A program made the translations under genes and the position numbers. A model generated the notes under the pieces. The model worked only from the letters and a program-made list of their open reading frames with translations. It did no database searches and was not told the DNA's origin. A stretch of DNA of 57,834 bases from Jiangella anatolica (lineage in GTDB: Bacteria > Actinomycetota > Actinomycetes > Jiangellales > Jiangellaceae), in the NCBI RefSeq assembly GCF_003236295.1, contig NZ_POTW01000035.1, positions 1 through 57,834 of the forward strand. The letters are read 5' to 3'. Position 1 is the stretch's first letter, and every line of letters begins with the position of its first letter. Shown here piece by piece: positions 1 through 9,409 of this stretch.

Positions 1-7
1 GGGTCCG

Positions 8-13
8 TAGGCT
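8..13 (+). promoter_or_regulatory. -10 box for leaderless arcC
   Basis: TAGGCT lies six bases before the GTG at 20, so transcription would begin at or next to the start codon. No Shine-Dalgarno sequence is visible. The -35 region would be outside the window. Confidence 0.5.
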
Positions 14-19
14 CGGCGC

Positions 20-985
20 GTGCGGGTGCTGATCGCGTTGGGCGGCAACGCCATGACGACGACGGACGGGCGGGCGCGGCCGGGCGACCAGATCGCCGCG
101 GTCACCGTCGCGATGGAGCCGGTCGCGGACCTGGTGGCCGCCGGCTACGACGTCGTGCTGACCCACGGCAACGGTCCGCAGGTGGGGAACCTGCTGGTCA
201 AGAACGAGCTGGCGGCGAGCGTCGTGCCGCCGGTGCCGCTGGACTGGTGCGGCGCGCAGACCCAGGGGACCATCGGCTTCATCGTGGTCAACGCCCTGGA
301 GCGCGCGCTGGCCGCGCGTGGCGTGCGCCGCCGGGTCGCGGCCGTCGTCACCCGGACTCTCGTCGACGCCGGCGACCCGGGGTTCGCCCGGCCGACCAAG
401 CCGATCGGCCGGTACCTGCCGCGCGACGAAGCGGCTGTGCTGGTCGACCACGGCGAGACCTGGGAGGACCGCGGCGAGCGCGGCTGGCGGCGGGTCGTCG
501 CCAGCCCGGAGCCGCTGGAGGTGCTGGACGCGCCGGCCGCGGCCGCGCTGCTGGCCGCCGGGTTCGTCGTCGTCGCGAACGGGGGCGGCGGCATCCCCGT
601 CGTCCGCTCGGCCGACGGGTCGATCCGCGGCGTGGAGGCGGTCATCGACAAGGACCTGGGCGCGGCGCTGCTCGGCCGGGCGCTCGGCGCGGAGACGCTG
701 GTCATCGCGACCGACGTCGACGGCGCGGTGCTCGGCTACGGCACGCCGGAGGCCCGGCAGCTGGACACCGTCGACGTCGCGACCCTGCGCGGGTACGCCG
801 CCGAGGGGCACTTCGCGTCCGGGAGCATGGGCCCGAAGGTCGAGGCCGCCTGCCGGTTCGTCGAGCGGGGCGGCCGGCGCGCCGTCATCACCTCGCTCAC
901 CCGGATCGCCGACGCCGTCCGCGACCACGCTGGCACGACCGTGCTGCCGGCAGACATCACACGAGAGGTGGCCGGGCATGCCTGA
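20..985 (+). CDS. arcC: Carbamate kinase
   Basis: This 321-residue protein is an amino-acid kinase-fold carbamate kinase, which interconverts carbamoyl phosphate plus ADP with carbamate plus ATP. The phosphate-binding LGGNAM is at residues 7-12 and the family motif [10 protein letters not shown] at about 48-57. The length is normal for the family. GTG at 20 is the start because the protein begins directly with the [10 protein letters not shown] strand and TAGGCT precedes it. The stop overlaps the next start by 8 bp, so it is translationally coupled to a ring-opening amidohydrolase. No arginine deiminase genes are visible, so it probably captures carbamate released by ureide or azine degradation and makes ATP; that role is inferred. 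Confidence 0.93.
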   Translation: MRVLIALGGNAMTTTDGRARPGDQIAAVTVAMEPVADLVAAGYDVVLTHGNGPQVGNLLVKNELAASVVPPVPLDWCGAQTQGTIGFIVVNALERALAARGVRRRVAAVVTRTLVDAGDPGFARPTKPIGRYLPRDEAAVLVDHGETWEDRGERGWRRVVASPEPLEVLDAPAAAALLAAGFVVVANGGGGIPVVRSADGSIRGVEAVIDKDLGAALLGRALGAETLVIATDVDGAVLGYGTPEARQLDTVDVATLRGYAAEGHFASGSMGPKVEAACRFVERGGRRAVITSLTRIADAVRDHAGTTVLPADITREVAGHA

Positions 986-2087
986 GCCGATCGAGGTCCG
1001 CAAGGTGCCGATCACGCACGTCAGCGACGCCTCCGGGCTCGCCGAGCTGATCGACGCCGGGGTCATGGAGGCCGACCGCGTCATCGCCGTCGTCGGGAAG
1101 ACCGAGGGCAACGGCGGGGTCAACGACTACACGCGGATCATCGCCGACCGGGCCTTCCGTGAGGTGCTCGTTGATCGCGGCACCCGCACGCCGGAGGAGG
1201 TCAAGCAGGTCCCGATCGTCTGGTCCGGCGGCACCGACGGGGTGCTCAGCCCGCACGCGACGGTGTTCGCGACGCTCCCGGCCGGCTCCGTCGAGCCGAC
1301 CGACGAGCCGCGGCTGTCCGTCGGGTTCGCGATGAGCGAGCCGATCCTGCCCGAGGAGATCGGCCGCCGCGGCATGATCGAGAAGGTCGCCGCCGCGGTC
1401 CGCGTCGGCATGGAGCGGGCCGGCATCACCGACACCGCCGACGTGCACTACGTGCAGACGAAGACGCCGCTGCTGACCATCCACACGATCCGCGACGCGA
1501 AGGCGCGCGGCCGGGACGTGTGGACGGAGAACACGCACGAGTCGATGGACCTCTCCAACGGCGCCACCGGACTCGGCGTCGCGGTGGCGCTGGGCGAGAT
1601 CGCCATGCCGGCCGACGACGCCGTGCTGCACGACCGGTCGCTGTACTCGTCCGTGGCGTCGTGCTCGTCCGGTGTGGAGCTGGACCAGGCTCAGGTCGTC
1701 GTGGTCGGCAACGTGCGCGGGGTGGGCGGGCGGTACCGGATCGGGCACTCGGTCATGCGCGACGCGATCGACGCCGACGGGATCTGGTCGGCCATCCGGT
1801 CCGCCGGGCTGTCGCTGCCGGAGCGCCCGCACCCGTCGGATCTGGACGGGCGGCTGGTCAACGTGTTCCTCAAGTGCGAGGTCAGCCAGGACGGCGTCGT
1901 GCGCGGCCGCCGCAACGCGATGCTGGACGACTCCGACGTGCACTGGCACCGCCAGATCAAGGCCGCCGTCGGCGGCGTCACCGCCTCGGTGACCGGCGAC
2001 CCGGCCGCGTTCGTCTCGGTCTCCGCCGCCCACCAGGGCCCGGACGGCGGCGGCCCGGTCGCCGCCATCGTCGACGTCGGCGAGTGA
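978..2087 (+). CDS. Ring-opening amidohydrolase (cyanuric acid hydrolase/barbiturase family)
   Basis: The 369-residue protein belongs to the cyanuric acid amidohydrolase/barbiturase family, which opens s-triazine or pyrimidine rings with three Ser-Lys dyads. Lys41 in GKTEGN, Ser83 in SGGTDG, Lys in VQTKTP, Ser in the ASCSSG segment and the C-terminal [12 protein letters not shown] match the conserved dyad and metal-site regions. Length fits the usual 350-370. ATG 978 overlaps the carbamate kinase stop by 8 bp. Whether the substrate is cyanurate, barbiturate or another cyclic imide cannot be told from sequence alone. Pairing with carbamate kinase suggests that a downstream product yields carbamate or carbamoyl phosphate. 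Confidence 0.9.
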   Translation: MPEPIEVRKVPITHVSDASGLAELIDAGVMEADRVIAVVGKTEGNGGVNDYTRIIADRAFREVLVDRGTRTPEEVKQVPIVWSGGTDGVLSPHATVFATLPAGSVEPTDEPRLSVGFAMSEPILPEEIGRRGMIEKVAAAVRVGMERAGITDTADVHYVQTKTPLLTIHTIRDAKARGRDVWTENTHESMDLSNGATGLGVAVALGEIAMPADDAVLHDRSLYSSVASCSSGVELDQAQVVVVGNVRGVGGRYRIGHSVMRDAIDADGIWSAIRSAGLSLPERPHPSDLDGRLVNVFLKCEVSQDGVVRGRRNAMLDDSDVHWHRQIKAAVGGVTASVTGDPAAFVSVSAAHQGPDGGGPVAAIVDVGE

Positions 2088-2103
2088 CGACCCGCCGGTC
2101 CGG

Positions 2104-2251
2104 ACGATCAGGTGACGAAACGCGACGGTTCGCCCGCCGTTGTGTCACCTGATCGTTTTCCGTCCGCATGCTGGAGACGATCAGGTGACGGACCGAGCGC
2201 TCCGGCGTCGTCTACGTCACCTGATCGTTCCCCTGGAGATGATCAGGTGAC
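2104..2251 (+). repeat. Array of five 13-bp elements in alternating orientation
   Basis: ACGATCAGGTGAC occurs at 2104-2116 and 2177-2189. Its exact reverse complement is at 2144-2156 and 2216-2228, and a one-mismatch copy is at 2239-2251. Two of the forward copies sit in 29-bp near-identical direct repeats starting at 2171 and 2233 (CTGGAGA before the core, ACCGAGCG after it). Adjacent inverted copies could form hairpins at 2104-2156 and 2177-2228. The array fills the gap between the amidohydrolase stop and fmt. It may be a mobile or bacterial-interspersed-type repeat, or a bidirectional terminator; function unknown. Confidence 0.85.
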
Positions 2252-2309
2252 ACACCGAGCGACGGGGGCGGAGGGCCGCCTGCGCGGCGTTCCCGGCGCT
2301 GGGGGCCGG

Positions 2310-2315
2310 TAGGCT
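2310..2315 (+). promoter_or_regulatory. -10 box for leaderless fmt
   Basis: TAGGCT ends eight bases before the fmt ATG at 2324 and no Shine-Dalgarno sequence intervenes. The arrangement repeats the one at arcC and suggests a leaderless transcript for the fmt-rsmB operon. Confidence 0.5.
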
Positions 2316-2323
2316 CGGCGGTC

Positions 2324-3253
2324 ATGCGTGTGCTGTTCGCCGGAACCCCCGAGGTCGCCGTCCCCTCGCTGCGGGCCGTCCTCGAGTCGCGGCACGAGGT
2401 GGTCGCCGTCCTGACGCGGCCGGACGCGCCGGCCGGGCGGGGCCGGCGGCTGACGCCGTCACCGGTGGCGGAGGTCGCGGCCGAGGCCGGCGTCGAGATC
2501 CTGAAGCCGCTGAAGCCACGCGACCCGGAGTTCCTCGAGCGCCTGGGCGAGCTGGCGCCGGACTGCGCCCCGATCGTCGCCTACGGCGGGCTGATCCCGC
2601 CCGCGGCGCTGGAGGTGCCCAAGCACGGCTGGGTGAACCTGCACTTCTCCCTGCTGCCGGCCTGGCGCGGCGCCGCACCGGTGCAGCACGCCGTGCTGGC
2701 CGGCGACGACCTCACCGGCGCGGCCACGTTCCAGCTGGAGGAGGGCCTGGACACCGGCCCGGTCTTCGGCACCGTCACCGAGAGCATCCACCCCACCGAC
2801 ACCAGCGGCGATCTGCTGCACCGGCTGTCGCTGTCCGGCGCGGAGCTGCTGGTGCGGACGCTCGACGGCATCGAGGACGGGTCGCTGCGCCCGCAGCCGC
2901 AGCCGTCCGACGGCGTGTCGCTGGCGCCGAAGCTGACCGTCGACGACGCGCGGGTGGACTGGACGACGCCGGCGCTGCGGGTCGACCGGGTGGTCCGCGG
3001 CTGTACCCCCGCGCCGGGCGCCTGGACGACGTTCCGGGGCGAGCGGCTCAAGCTGCGCCCGGTCCAGCTGGAACGCGGCCGCGACGGCCTGGCGCCCGGC
3101 GAGATCGTCGTCGAGAAGTCCGGCGTCCGGGTCGGGACCGGCAGCCACGCCGTCGTCCTGGGCGAGGTGCAGCCGCAGGGCAAGAAGGCCATGCCGGCGA
3201 CGGACTGGGCCCGCGGCGTCCGGCCGGAGCCGGGGGAGCGGCTCGGCGCGTGA
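2324..3253 (+). CDS. fmt: Methionyl-tRNA formyltransferase
   Basis: The protein (309 residues) transfers a formyl group from 10-formyl-tetrahydrofolate to initiator Met-tRNA. Catalytic residues are visible as Asn105, His107 and Asp143, with the signature [11 protein letters not shown] at 109-119. The C-terminal tRNA-binding domain follows from about 205. Length matches the E. coli enzyme. It begins a tight operon: its TGA overlaps the rsmB GTG by 4 bp. The priA and def genes often found upstream are absent here; the ring-opening amidohydrolase and a repeat array sit there instead. Confidence 0.97.
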   Translation: MRVLFAGTPEVAVPSLRAVLESRHEVVAVLTRPDAPAGRGRRLTPSPVAEVAAEAGVEILKPLKPRDPEFLERLGELAPDCAPIVAYGGLIPPAALEVPKHGWVNLHFSLLPAWRGAAPVQHAVLAGDDLTGAATFQLEEGLDTGPVFGTVTESIHPTDTSGDLLHRLSLSGAELLVRTLDGIEDGSLRPQPQPSDGVSLAPKLTVDDARVDWTTPALRVDRVVRGCTPAPGAWTTFRGERLKLRPVQLERGRDGLAPGEIVVEKSGVRVGTGSHAVVLGEVQPQGKKAMPATDWARGVRPEPGERLGA

Positions 3254-4608
3254 GGCGGGACAGGACCGACCCGGCCCGCGAGGCCGCCTTCGAGGTGCTC
3301 CGCGCGGTCTCCGCCGACGACGCCTACGCCAACCTGGCCATGCCGGCGGCGCTGCGCCGGCACGAGCTGAGCGGCCGTGACGCCGCCCTGGCGACGGAGC
3401 TGGCCTACGGCACGCTGCGCGGCCAGGGCACCTACGACGAGGTGATCGGGGCCTGCGTGACCCGGCCGCTGGACGGCCTCGACCCGCCGCTGCTGGACGC
3501 GCTCCGGCTCGGCGCGCACCAGCTGCTGGCGACGCGCGTCCCGCCGCACGCCGCCGTCTCCACCGGCGTCGATCTGGTCCGCCGGCACGTCAACGAGGGC
3601 GCCGCGCGGATGGCCAACGCAGTGCTGCGCCGGGTCGGCGAGCGTGACCTCGACGGCTGGGCGGCGCGGCTGGCCCCGTCGCGCGAGGACGACGCCGTCG
3701 GATACCTGGGCTTCCGGCACGCCCACCCGGAGTGGATCGTCCGCGCCTTCCGCGACGCCCTGGGCGGCGACGACGCGGAGCTGGAGGCGGCGCTGCGCGC
3801 GGACAACGAGCCGGCCGGCGTGACGCTGGCCGCGCGGCCCGGACGCGGCACGGTCGCCGAGCTGGTCGAGGGCGGGGCGACGCCGACCCGGTGGTCGCCG
3901 TACGGCGCCGTCGTCGAGTCCGGGTCGCCGGGCCGGCTGGCCGCGGTTCGCGACGGCCGGGCCGGGGTGCAGGACGAGGGCAGCCAGCTGGTCGCGCTCG
4001 CGCTGGCCACGGCGCCGGTCGACCCGCCGGACGAGCGCTGGCTGGACCTGTGCGCCGGTCCCGGCGGCAAGGCGGCGCTGCTGGCCGGGCTGCTGACCGA
4101 GCGCGGCGGCCGGCTGCTCGCCGTCGAGCAGCACCAGCACCGGGCCCGGCTGGTCGCGCAGGCGCTGGCCGGCGACCCCGGCGAGCACGAGATCCTGGTC
4201 GCCGACGCGACGAAGCCGAGCTGGCCGGAGGCCGACTTCGACCGCGTCCTGCTGGACGCGCCGTGCACCGGCCTGGGCGCGCTGCGCCGCCGGCCCGAGG
4301 CGCGCTGGCGGCGCCGCCCGTCCGACGTCGCCGGGCTGCGGCAGCTGCAGGGCGACCTGCTGCGGTCCGCGCTGTGGTCGGTCCGGCCCGGCGGGCTGGT
4401 CGGCTACATCACCTGCTCGCCGCATCCGGCCGAGACGGCGACGCTGGTCGACGACGTGCTGGCCGGCCGCGACGATGTGGAGCGGGTCGACGCGCGGCCG
4501 TACCTGCCCGGCGTCCCCGACCTCGGCGACGGCCCGGACGTGCAGCTGTGGCCGCACCGGCACGGCACCGACGCGATGTACCTGGCGCTCCTGCGGCGGA
4601 CGGAGTGA
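3250..4608 (+). CDS. rsmB: 16S rRNA (cytosine-C5) methyltransferase, RsmB/Sun family
   Basis: This 452-residue protein has an N-terminal NusB-like RNA-binding domain (about 1-135) and a C-terminal Rossmann methyltransferase. The SAM motif LCAGPGGK spans about 267-274. The two catalytic cysteines of m5C methyltransferases are Cys339 in DAPCTG and Cys389 in TCSPH. RsmB methylates C967 of E. coli 16S rRNA, and the same role is inferred here. GTG 3250 overlaps the fmt stop, and fmt-rsmB linkage is widely conserved. Confidence 0.94.
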   Translation: MRRDRTDPAREAAFEVLRAVSADDAYANLAMPAALRRHELSGRDAALATELAYGTLRGQGTYDEVIGACVTRPLDGLDPPLLDALRLGAHQLLATRVPPHAAVSTGVDLVRRHVNEGAARMANAVLRRVGERDLDGWAARLAPSREDDAVGYLGFRHAHPEWIVRAFRDALGGDDAELEAALRADNEPAGVTLAARPGRGTVAELVEGGATPTRWSPYGAVVESGSPGRLAAVRDGRAGVQDEGSQLVALALATAPVDPPDERWLDLCAGPGGKAALLAGLLTERGGRLLAVEQHQHRARLVAQALAGDPGEHEILVADATKPSWPEADFDRVLLDAPCTGLGALRRRPEARWRRRPSDVAGLRQLQGDLLRSALWSVRPGGLVGYITCSPHPAETATLVDDVLAGRDDVERVDARPYLPGVPDLGDGPDVQLWPHRHGTDAMYLALLRRTE

Positions 4609-4609
4609 G

Positions 4610-5140
4610 ATGAGCATCCGCTACGAGCTCGCGGTGGACGGCGACGCGGCGGCGATCGCCGAACTGCACGCGGTGAGCTGGCAGACCGCCTACCGCGGCA
4701 TCCTGCCCGACGACGTCCTCGACGGTGATCTCCTCGGGGAGCGGACCGCCTCGTGGGCCCGCCGCTTCGCCGACCGCACCGGCACGCTGACGCTGGTCGC
4801 GCGCGACGACGCCGGGCTGGCCGGGTTCGCGCACTGCGTCCTCGACGACGACCCCGAGTGGGGCACGCTGCTGGACAACCTGCACGTCCGCCCCGACCTC
4901 AAGCGGCAGGGCGTCGGCCGCCGGCTGGTCGCGCTCACCGCGGCCCGGCTGCGCGAGCTCGCCCCCGGCAGCCGCATGTACCTGTGGGTGATCGAGGCCA
5001 ACGAGCCGGCCCGCCGGTTCTACGTGGCCGCCGGCGGCGAGGAGGCGGGCACGGACATCTGGGACGACCACGGCGCGGAGGTGCCGATCGTGCGCATGGC
5101 CTGGCGGTCGCTGGACGCACTGGCGGAGGGGACGCGATGA
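4610..5140 (+). CDS. GNAT-family N-acetyltransferase
   Basis: The 176-residue protein is a single GNAT domain. The acetyl-CoA loop is RQGVGRRLV at about 101-109, preceded by the LDNLHVRPD strand, and the C-terminal EANEPARRFY segment is typical of the RimI-like fold. ATG 4610 starts 1 nt after the rsmB stop, and its own TGA overlaps the next ATG (ATGA). Substrate unknown. Acetylation of a small molecule or protein N-terminus is all that can be inferred. Confidence 0.88.
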   Translation: MSIRYELAVDGDAAAIAELHAVSWQTAYRGILPDDVLDGDLLGERTASWARRFADRTGTLTLVARDDAGLAGFAHCVLDDDPEWGTLLDNLHVRPDLKRQGVGRRLVALTAARLRELAPGSRMYLWVIEANEPARRFYVAAGGEEAGTDIWDDHGAEVPIVRMAWRSLDALAEGTR

Positions 5141-5802
5141 CATCCCACCCCGCCGAACCCCCGGTGAGCGCGCCGCGCGACGAGCCGCTGAGCTGGCCCG
5201 TGACCGAGACGAGGACACGGTTCGAGGGCCACGTGATCGCCGTGCGCAGCGATACGGTCCGCTCGCCGGTCGACGGCAGCGAGTTCGTCCGCGACGTCGT
5301 CGTGCACCCCGGCGCGGTCGCCGTCGTGGCCGTCGACGACGCCGGCCGGGTGCTGGTCGTGCGGCAGTACCGGCACCCCGTCGGGCTGCGGCCGGTGGAG
5401 CTGCCGGCCGGGCTGCGCGATGTCGCGGGGGAGCCGCCGCACGAGTCGGCCGCCCGCGAGCTGTACGAGGAGGGGCACGTCCGGGCCGCGGACTGGCGGG
5501 TGCTGATCGACCTGCTGACCTCGCCCGGCATGACCGACGAGGCGATCCGGGTGTTCCTCGCCCGCGGCGTCGAGGCGCTGCCCGACGACGAGCGGTTCGA
5601 CGGCGTCGCCGAGGAGGCCGACCTCGGTGTCGAGTGGGTGCCGCTGGACGACCTCGTCGCCGCCGTCCTGGCCGGCGAGGTGCAGAACGCGACGCTGTGC
5701 GCCGGCGCGCTGGCCGCGATGGCCGCCCGCGACGGCGCCGGCTACGACGCGCTGCGCCCCGTCGACGCGCCGTGGCCCTCGGGTGACAGATCCGGCGGGT
5801 AG
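5137..5802 (+). CDS. NUDIX hydrolase, ADP-ribose pyrophosphatase-like
   Basis: The protein has 221 residues. The arrangement PVELPAGL followed by the Nudix helix SAARELYEEGH matches actinobacterial ADP-ribose pyrophosphatases, which split ADP-ribose into AMP and ribose 5-phosphate using Mg2+. There is one residue more than usual between the first Gly and the first Glu of the box, which I recall as common in actinobacterial members. After REL-x-EE the order is G-H-V where x-G-(V/L/I) is expected, so the box is slightly degenerate. It is coupled to the GNAT gene by a 4-bp overlap. Its 3' end overlaps the convergent minus-strand gene by 61 bp. Confidence 0.85.
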   Translation: MTSHPAEPPVSAPRDEPLSWPVTETRTRFEGHVIAVRSDTVRSPVDGSEFVRDVVVHPGAVAVVAVDDAGRVLVVRQYRHPVGLRPVELPAGLRDVAGEPPHESAARELYEEGHVRAADWRVLIDLLTSPGMTDEAIRVFLARGVEALPDDERFDGVAEEADLGVEWVPLDDLVAAVLAGEVQNATLCAGALAAMAARDGAGYDALRPVDAPWPSGDRSGG

Positions 5803-6386
5803 TCCAGCCCCAGCCGGTCCAACTCGGCCCGCGCCAGCGCCCGGACGGCGGAACTGTCACCCGAGCGCCACCCGGCCACCAGCCCGCCGCCGATCCGCGG
5901 CAGCCGCGCCGTCGCCAGCGCCCGCGCCGACAGCAGGTCGTCGCGGTCCGGGAAGGCCGCGACGGCGCGGGCGTCGGACGCCGCGCGGTACCAGAGCACG
6001 CGCGGCCGCACCCAGACGTACGCCGCCGCGGCCAGCGCCAGCACGATCACCACCAGCCCGATCACGTCGCCGGCCCGCTCGATCGAGGCTGCCGTACTGG
6101 CGCCGGATGCGCTCATCCGCCCCGCGGCGTCGGCCGCCCGCCGCAGCGACTCGGCCAGCGCCTCGCCGGCCAGCGGCACGCGGGCGATGGAGTCCGCGGT
6201 CTCGGCCAGCGCGTCCGCCAGGGCTCCAGCGCTGGTCTCGAGGAACGTGGCCGGGCTGGTCCGGGACCGGATCGAGTGCCGGATGGCCAGCCCGCCGGCG
6301 ATCATCCCGGCGCACCACAGCGGGCCGAGCACGTCGGCGATGACCTGTCGTCTCCGCCGCTGCGGGCGGTCGGCGTAGAAGCGCAT
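5742..6386 (-). CDS. Hypothetical two-pass membrane protein
   Basis: No function is recognised for this 214-residue protein. Two hydrophobic segments are visible: residues about 18-39 (LGPLWCAGMIAGGLAI) and about 109-127 (VIGLVVIVLALAAAAYVWV). Between them is an Ala/Ser-rich, mostly helical stretch that could be a coiled coil, and the tail is hydrophilic. ATG at 6386 opens the frame. The gene is convergent with the NUDIX gene and shares 61 bp with it, and diverges from the broken methyltransferase. A periplasmic helical domain between two TM helices recalls sensor-like or scaffold proteins, but nothing stronger can be said. Confidence 0.7.
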   Translation of the reverse strand: MRFYADRPQRRRRQVIADVLGPLWCAGMIAGGLAIRHSIRSRTSPATFLETSAGALADALAETADSIARVPLAGEALAESLRRAADAAGRMSASGASTAASIERAGDVIGLVVIVLALAAAAYVWVRPRVLWYRAASDARAVAAFPDRDDLLSARALATARLPRIGGGLVAGWRSGDSSAVRALARAELDRLGLDYPPDLSPEGHGASTGRSAS

Positions 6387-6486
6387 GGCAGAGGTCTACC
6401 GCAGGCGGCTGGAAATCCAGGTGAGTTCCCGGGCGGCGCTCCGTACGATCGGCTCCCGCCGAGCGGCGAGGGGGCTGGACGACCCG

Positions 6487-7100
6487 ATGGAGTTCAGGCA
6501 GATCGGCGCTGGGCACAGTGCGGTCAAGCTGGTGCGCGACATCCAGCGGAACACCGCGCCCAACCGGTTCGGACTCCTGGTCGCCGACGGCGTCTGGGAG
6601 GCGTCCGACGTGCTCGACGCGGGATCGAGCGCGGCGGACGGGCCGACGGCCTGGTCGTGCTGGCCGAGATGCCGCCGTGGACGCCCGACGCGATCCCGCT
6701 CGCGGAGTCCGCGCTGGTCCTCGTCACCGACGGCGTCGAGATCCCCGGGAATCTGGGCACCATGCTCCGGACCATGGACGCGGTGGGAGCCGACTGTCTG
6801 GTGCTGACGCACCGCAAGACGCGGATGTCGCATCCCAAGGTGCTGCGCGCCTCTCAGGGGATGAGCATCACCGTTCCGCACCTGGACGAGTCGATCGACT
6901 CTCGCCACGCCGACTACTCCGGGCGCACCGCCATCGTGATCGGGTCGGAGAAGTACGGCGTCCGTGATGACTTCTACGCGGCGGGCTACCAGCGCATCGG
7001 CATCACCATGCTCGGTAGCGGGGACTTGCTGAACGCCGCCGTGTGCGCCTCCGTCCTGCTGTGTGAGGCCCGGGCCGGCAAATCCTCGCGTTTTCCCTAG
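6487..7100 (+). pseudogene. Broken SpoU/TrmH-family RNA 2'-O-methyltransferase
   Basis: From ATG 6487 one frame encodes the N-terminal substrate-binding start (EFRQIGAGHSAVKLVRDIQ to WEASDVLDAG). A different frame then encodes the SpoU core: DGLVVLAEM, DGVEIPGNLGTMLRTMDAVG, IVIGSEKYGV and MLGSGDLLNA through to the stop at 7100. The junction is near 6622-6630. About 45-50 residues of the N-terminal domain seem to be missing relative to intact relatives, as I recall them, so this is an out-of-frame internal deletion rather than a one-base slip. The catalytic knot itself looks intact. A downstream start could still make a truncated knot domain, but that is unlikely to be functional. Confidence 0.78.
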
Positions 7101-7158
7101 GACGGAGCGAAAATGTGGGGGTGTTCACTTGTCATGACGTGACCGGGACGGAGACCCG

Positions 7159-7176
7159 CGAGTCGATTTAGACTCG
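7159..7176 (+). promoter_or_regulatory. Palindromic operator and -10 upstream of ald
   Basis: CGAGTC-GATTTA-GACTCG is a perfect 6-bp inverted repeat with a 6-bp AT-richer spacer. TAGACT (7169-7174) inside it could act as the -10 box, giving a leader of about 65 nt with the AGAAGG ribosome site before GTG 7244. A repressor or Lrp/AldR-type activator site is plausible but not shown. Confidence 0.45.
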
Positions 7177-7243
7177 CCCCGCCGTCCACCGGGGGCGGCG
7201 TCCCCGACAGCGTCGTCGGGAGGACCGAGAAGGTGGGAACCCA

Positions 7244-8359
7244 GTGCTGGTCGGCATACCAACCGAGGTCAAGAACAACGAGTACCGCGTCGCGATCACC
7301 CCGGCCGGCGTCCACGAGCTCGTGCGCAACGGGCACGACGTCGTGGTCCAGTCCGGCGCCGGGCTGGGCTCGTCGGTGCGCGACGACGAGTACGCCGGGG
7401 CCGGCGCCCGGATCGCGCCGGACGCCGACACCGTCTGGGCCGACGCGGACCTCGTGCTGAAGGTCAAGGAGCCGATCGCGGAGGAGTACCACCGCATGCG
7501 GCGCGACCAGGTGCTGTTCACCTACCTGCACCTCGCCGCGTCGCAGGAGTGCACCCAGGCGCTGCTCGACTCCGGCATCACCGCGATCGCCTACGAGACG
7601 GTCGAGACCGCCGGCGGGCAGCTGCCGCTGCTGGCGCCGATGAGCGAGGTGGCCGGCCGGATGGCGACGCAGGTCGGCGCGCACGTGCTGGAGCGGGCGC
7701 AGGGCGGCCGCGGCATCCTGCTCGGCGGCGTGCCGGGCGTGAAGTCGGCGAAGGTGGTCGTGATCGGCGCCGGGATGGCCGGCATGAACGCCGCCGTCAT
7801 CGCGATGGGCATGCAGGCCGACGTGTGGGTGCTGGACAAGAACGTGGCCCGGCTGCGCGACGTCGAGGAGTTGTACGGCGGCACGGCGCAGACGATCGCG
7901 TCGAACCTGTTCGAGATCGAGACCGCCGTCGTCGACGCCGACCTGGTGATCGGCGCGGTGCTGGTGCCCGGCGCGAAGGCGCCGAAACTGGTCTCCGACG
8001 AGCTCGTGGCGAAGATGCGGCCCGGCAGCGTGCTGGTCGACATCGCCATCGACCAGGGCGGCTGCTTCGAGAGCTCCCGCCCGACCACGCACGACGACCC
8101 GACGTTCCGGGTGCACGAGTCGATCTTCTACTGTGTCGCCAACATGCCCGGCGCGGTGCCGCACACCTCGACCTACGCGCTGACGAACGTCACGCTGCCG
8201 TACGCGGTCGAGCTGGCCAACCGCGGCTGGCGCGACGCGGCGCGAGCCGACGCGGCACTGGCGAAGGGCGTGAACGTGCACGACGGCGCTATCGTCTACG
8301 AGCCGGTCGCCGAGGCGCACGGCCTGCCGTCCGTCGCCTTGGAGAAGGCCCTGCACTAG
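7244..8359 (+). CDS. ald: Alanine dehydrogenase
   Basis: The 371-residue protein catalyses reversible NAD-dependent oxidative deamination of L-alanine to pyruvate and ammonia. The N-terminus [17 protein letters not shown] carries the pyruvate-binding Arg15. FTYLHLAAS holds the catalytic His region, and [14 protein letters not shown] is the NAD-binding Rossmann loop. The length is exactly that of the family. GTG 7244 follows the purine stretch AGAAGGTGGG. It stands alone between the decayed methyltransferase and xerD, and probably has its own regulated promoter. Confidence 0.97.
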   Translation: MLVGIPTEVKNNEYRVAITPAGVHELVRNGHDVVVQSGAGLGSSVRDDEYAGAGARIAPDADTVWADADLVLKVKEPIAEEYHRMRRDQVLFTYLHLAASQECTQALLDSGITAIAYETVETAGGQLPLLAPMSEVAGRMATQVGAHVLERAQGGRGILLGGVPGVKSAKVVVIGAGMAGMNAAVIAMGMQADVWVLDKNVARLRDVEELYGGTAQTIASNLFEIETAVVDADLVIGAVLVPGAKAPKLVSDELVAKMRPGSVLVDIAIDQGGCFESSRPTTHDDPTFRVHESIFYCVANMPGAVPHTSTYALTNVTLPYAVELANRGWRDAARADAALAKGVNVHDGAIVYEPVAEAHGLPSVALEKALH

Positions 8360-8390
8360 CCTCGTTCCGCCCCCGAGGAGCCGCCGCCGT

Positions 8391-9371
8391 ATGGACACCG
8401 CCGAGTCCGCGCTGGAACGCGCCGTCCGCGGCTACCTGGACCACCTCGCCGTCGAGCGCGGGCTGGCCGCCAACACCCTCGCCTCCTACCGCCGCGACCT
8501 GCGCCGCTACACCGAGTTCCTGCGCGATCGCGGCCGCGACTCGCCGGAGAAGGTCGAGGAGGAGGACGTGACGGCGTTCCTGCGCAGCCTGCGCGAGGGC
8601 GACGAAGGCAGGGTCGCGCTGGGCGCCAGCTCGGCCGCGCGCACCGTCGTCGCCGTCCGCGGGCTGCACCGGTTCCTGCACCGCGAGGGTCTGTCCGACG
8701 GCGACCCGGCCGGCGCCGTCCGCCCGCCGACCCCGCCGCGGCGGTTGCCCAAGGCGATCCCGCTGGCCCAGGTGGAGCGGCTGCTGGAGGCCGCGTCGAT
8801 CGGCGAGGGGCCGCGGGTGCTGCGCGACCGCGCGCTGCTGGAGGTGCTGTACGGCTGCGGCGCACGCATCTCCGAGGCCGTCGGCCTGGACCTGGACGAC
8901 CTCGACGGCGAGTCCGGCACGGTGCTGCTGCGCGGCAAGGGCGGCAAGGACCGCGTCGTCCCACTGGGCAGCTACGCCTGGGAGGCCGTCGACGCGTACC
9001 TGGTCCGGGCCCGGCCGGCGCTGGTCGGGACGGGTAGGGGCACACCTGCGCTGTTCCTCAACGCCCGCGGCGGCCGGCTGTCCCGGCAGAGCGCCTGGAC
9101 GGTGCTGCGCACGGCGGCCGGGCGGGCCGGGCTGAGCACCGCGGTCACGCCGCACACGCTGCGGCACTCGTTCGCGACGCACCTGCTGGAGGGCGGCGCC
9201 GACGTCCGGGTGGTGCAGGAGCTGCTCGGCCACGCCTCGGTCACGACCACTCAGGTGTACACGCTGGTGACGGTCGACCAGCTCCGCGAGGTCTATGTGG
9301 CCGCCCACCCGCGCGCCCGCGGGTCCGCGCCGCCCGCGCGAGGTAGGCTCCCCTCCCAGGACGAAGCGTAG
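8391..9371 (+). CDS. xerD: Tyrosine recombinase XerD
   Basis: The 326-residue protein is a site-specific recombinase for chromosome dimer resolution at dif. Residues 1-105 form the SAM-like core-binding domain. The catalytic set is Arg159 (GARISE), Lys183 (RGKGGKDR), His255 and Arg258 ([10 protein letters not shown]), His281 (LLGHASV) and Tyr290 (TTQVYT). Position next to parA-scpA-scpB is the standard actinobacterial locus for xerD. It ends in a short Arg/Pro-rich tail beyond the usual end. Upstream ald is 31 bp away. Confidence 0.96.
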   Translation: MDTAESALERAVRGYLDHLAVERGLAANTLASYRRDLRRYTEFLRDRGRDSPEKVEEEDVTAFLRSLREGDEGRVALGASSAARTVVAVRGLHRFLHREGLSDGDPAGAVRPPTPPRRLPKAIPLAQVERLLEAASIGEGPRVLRDRALLEVLYGCGARISEAVGLDLDDLDGESGTVLLRGKGGKDRVVPLGSYAWEAVDAYLVRARPALVGTGRGTPALFLNARGGRLSRQSAWTVLRTAAGRAGLSTAVTPHTLRHSFATHLLEGGADVRVVQELLGHASVTTTQVYTLVTVDQLREVYVAAHPRARGSAPPARGRLPSQDEA

Positions 9372-9409
9372 AAGGCCACTCAAACGACCATCGAGGAGCT
9401 CTGAACGAC

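Noticed and set aside
957-2033. A 358-codon minus-strand frame opposite the ring-opening amidohydrolase.
   Set aside because: It is compositionally biased (His/Asp/Arg/Gly/Pro) and antisense to a conserved gene.
2104-2251. Possible CRISPR array.
   Set aside because: The repeats are only 13 bp, alternate in orientation and have unequal spacing. No cas genes are nearby.
5742-5802. Possibility that the minus-strand hypothetical is only a shadow of the NUDIX gene.
   Set aside because: Most of the gene (5803-6386) lies outside the NUDIX gene and shows two clear TM segments, so it is kept.
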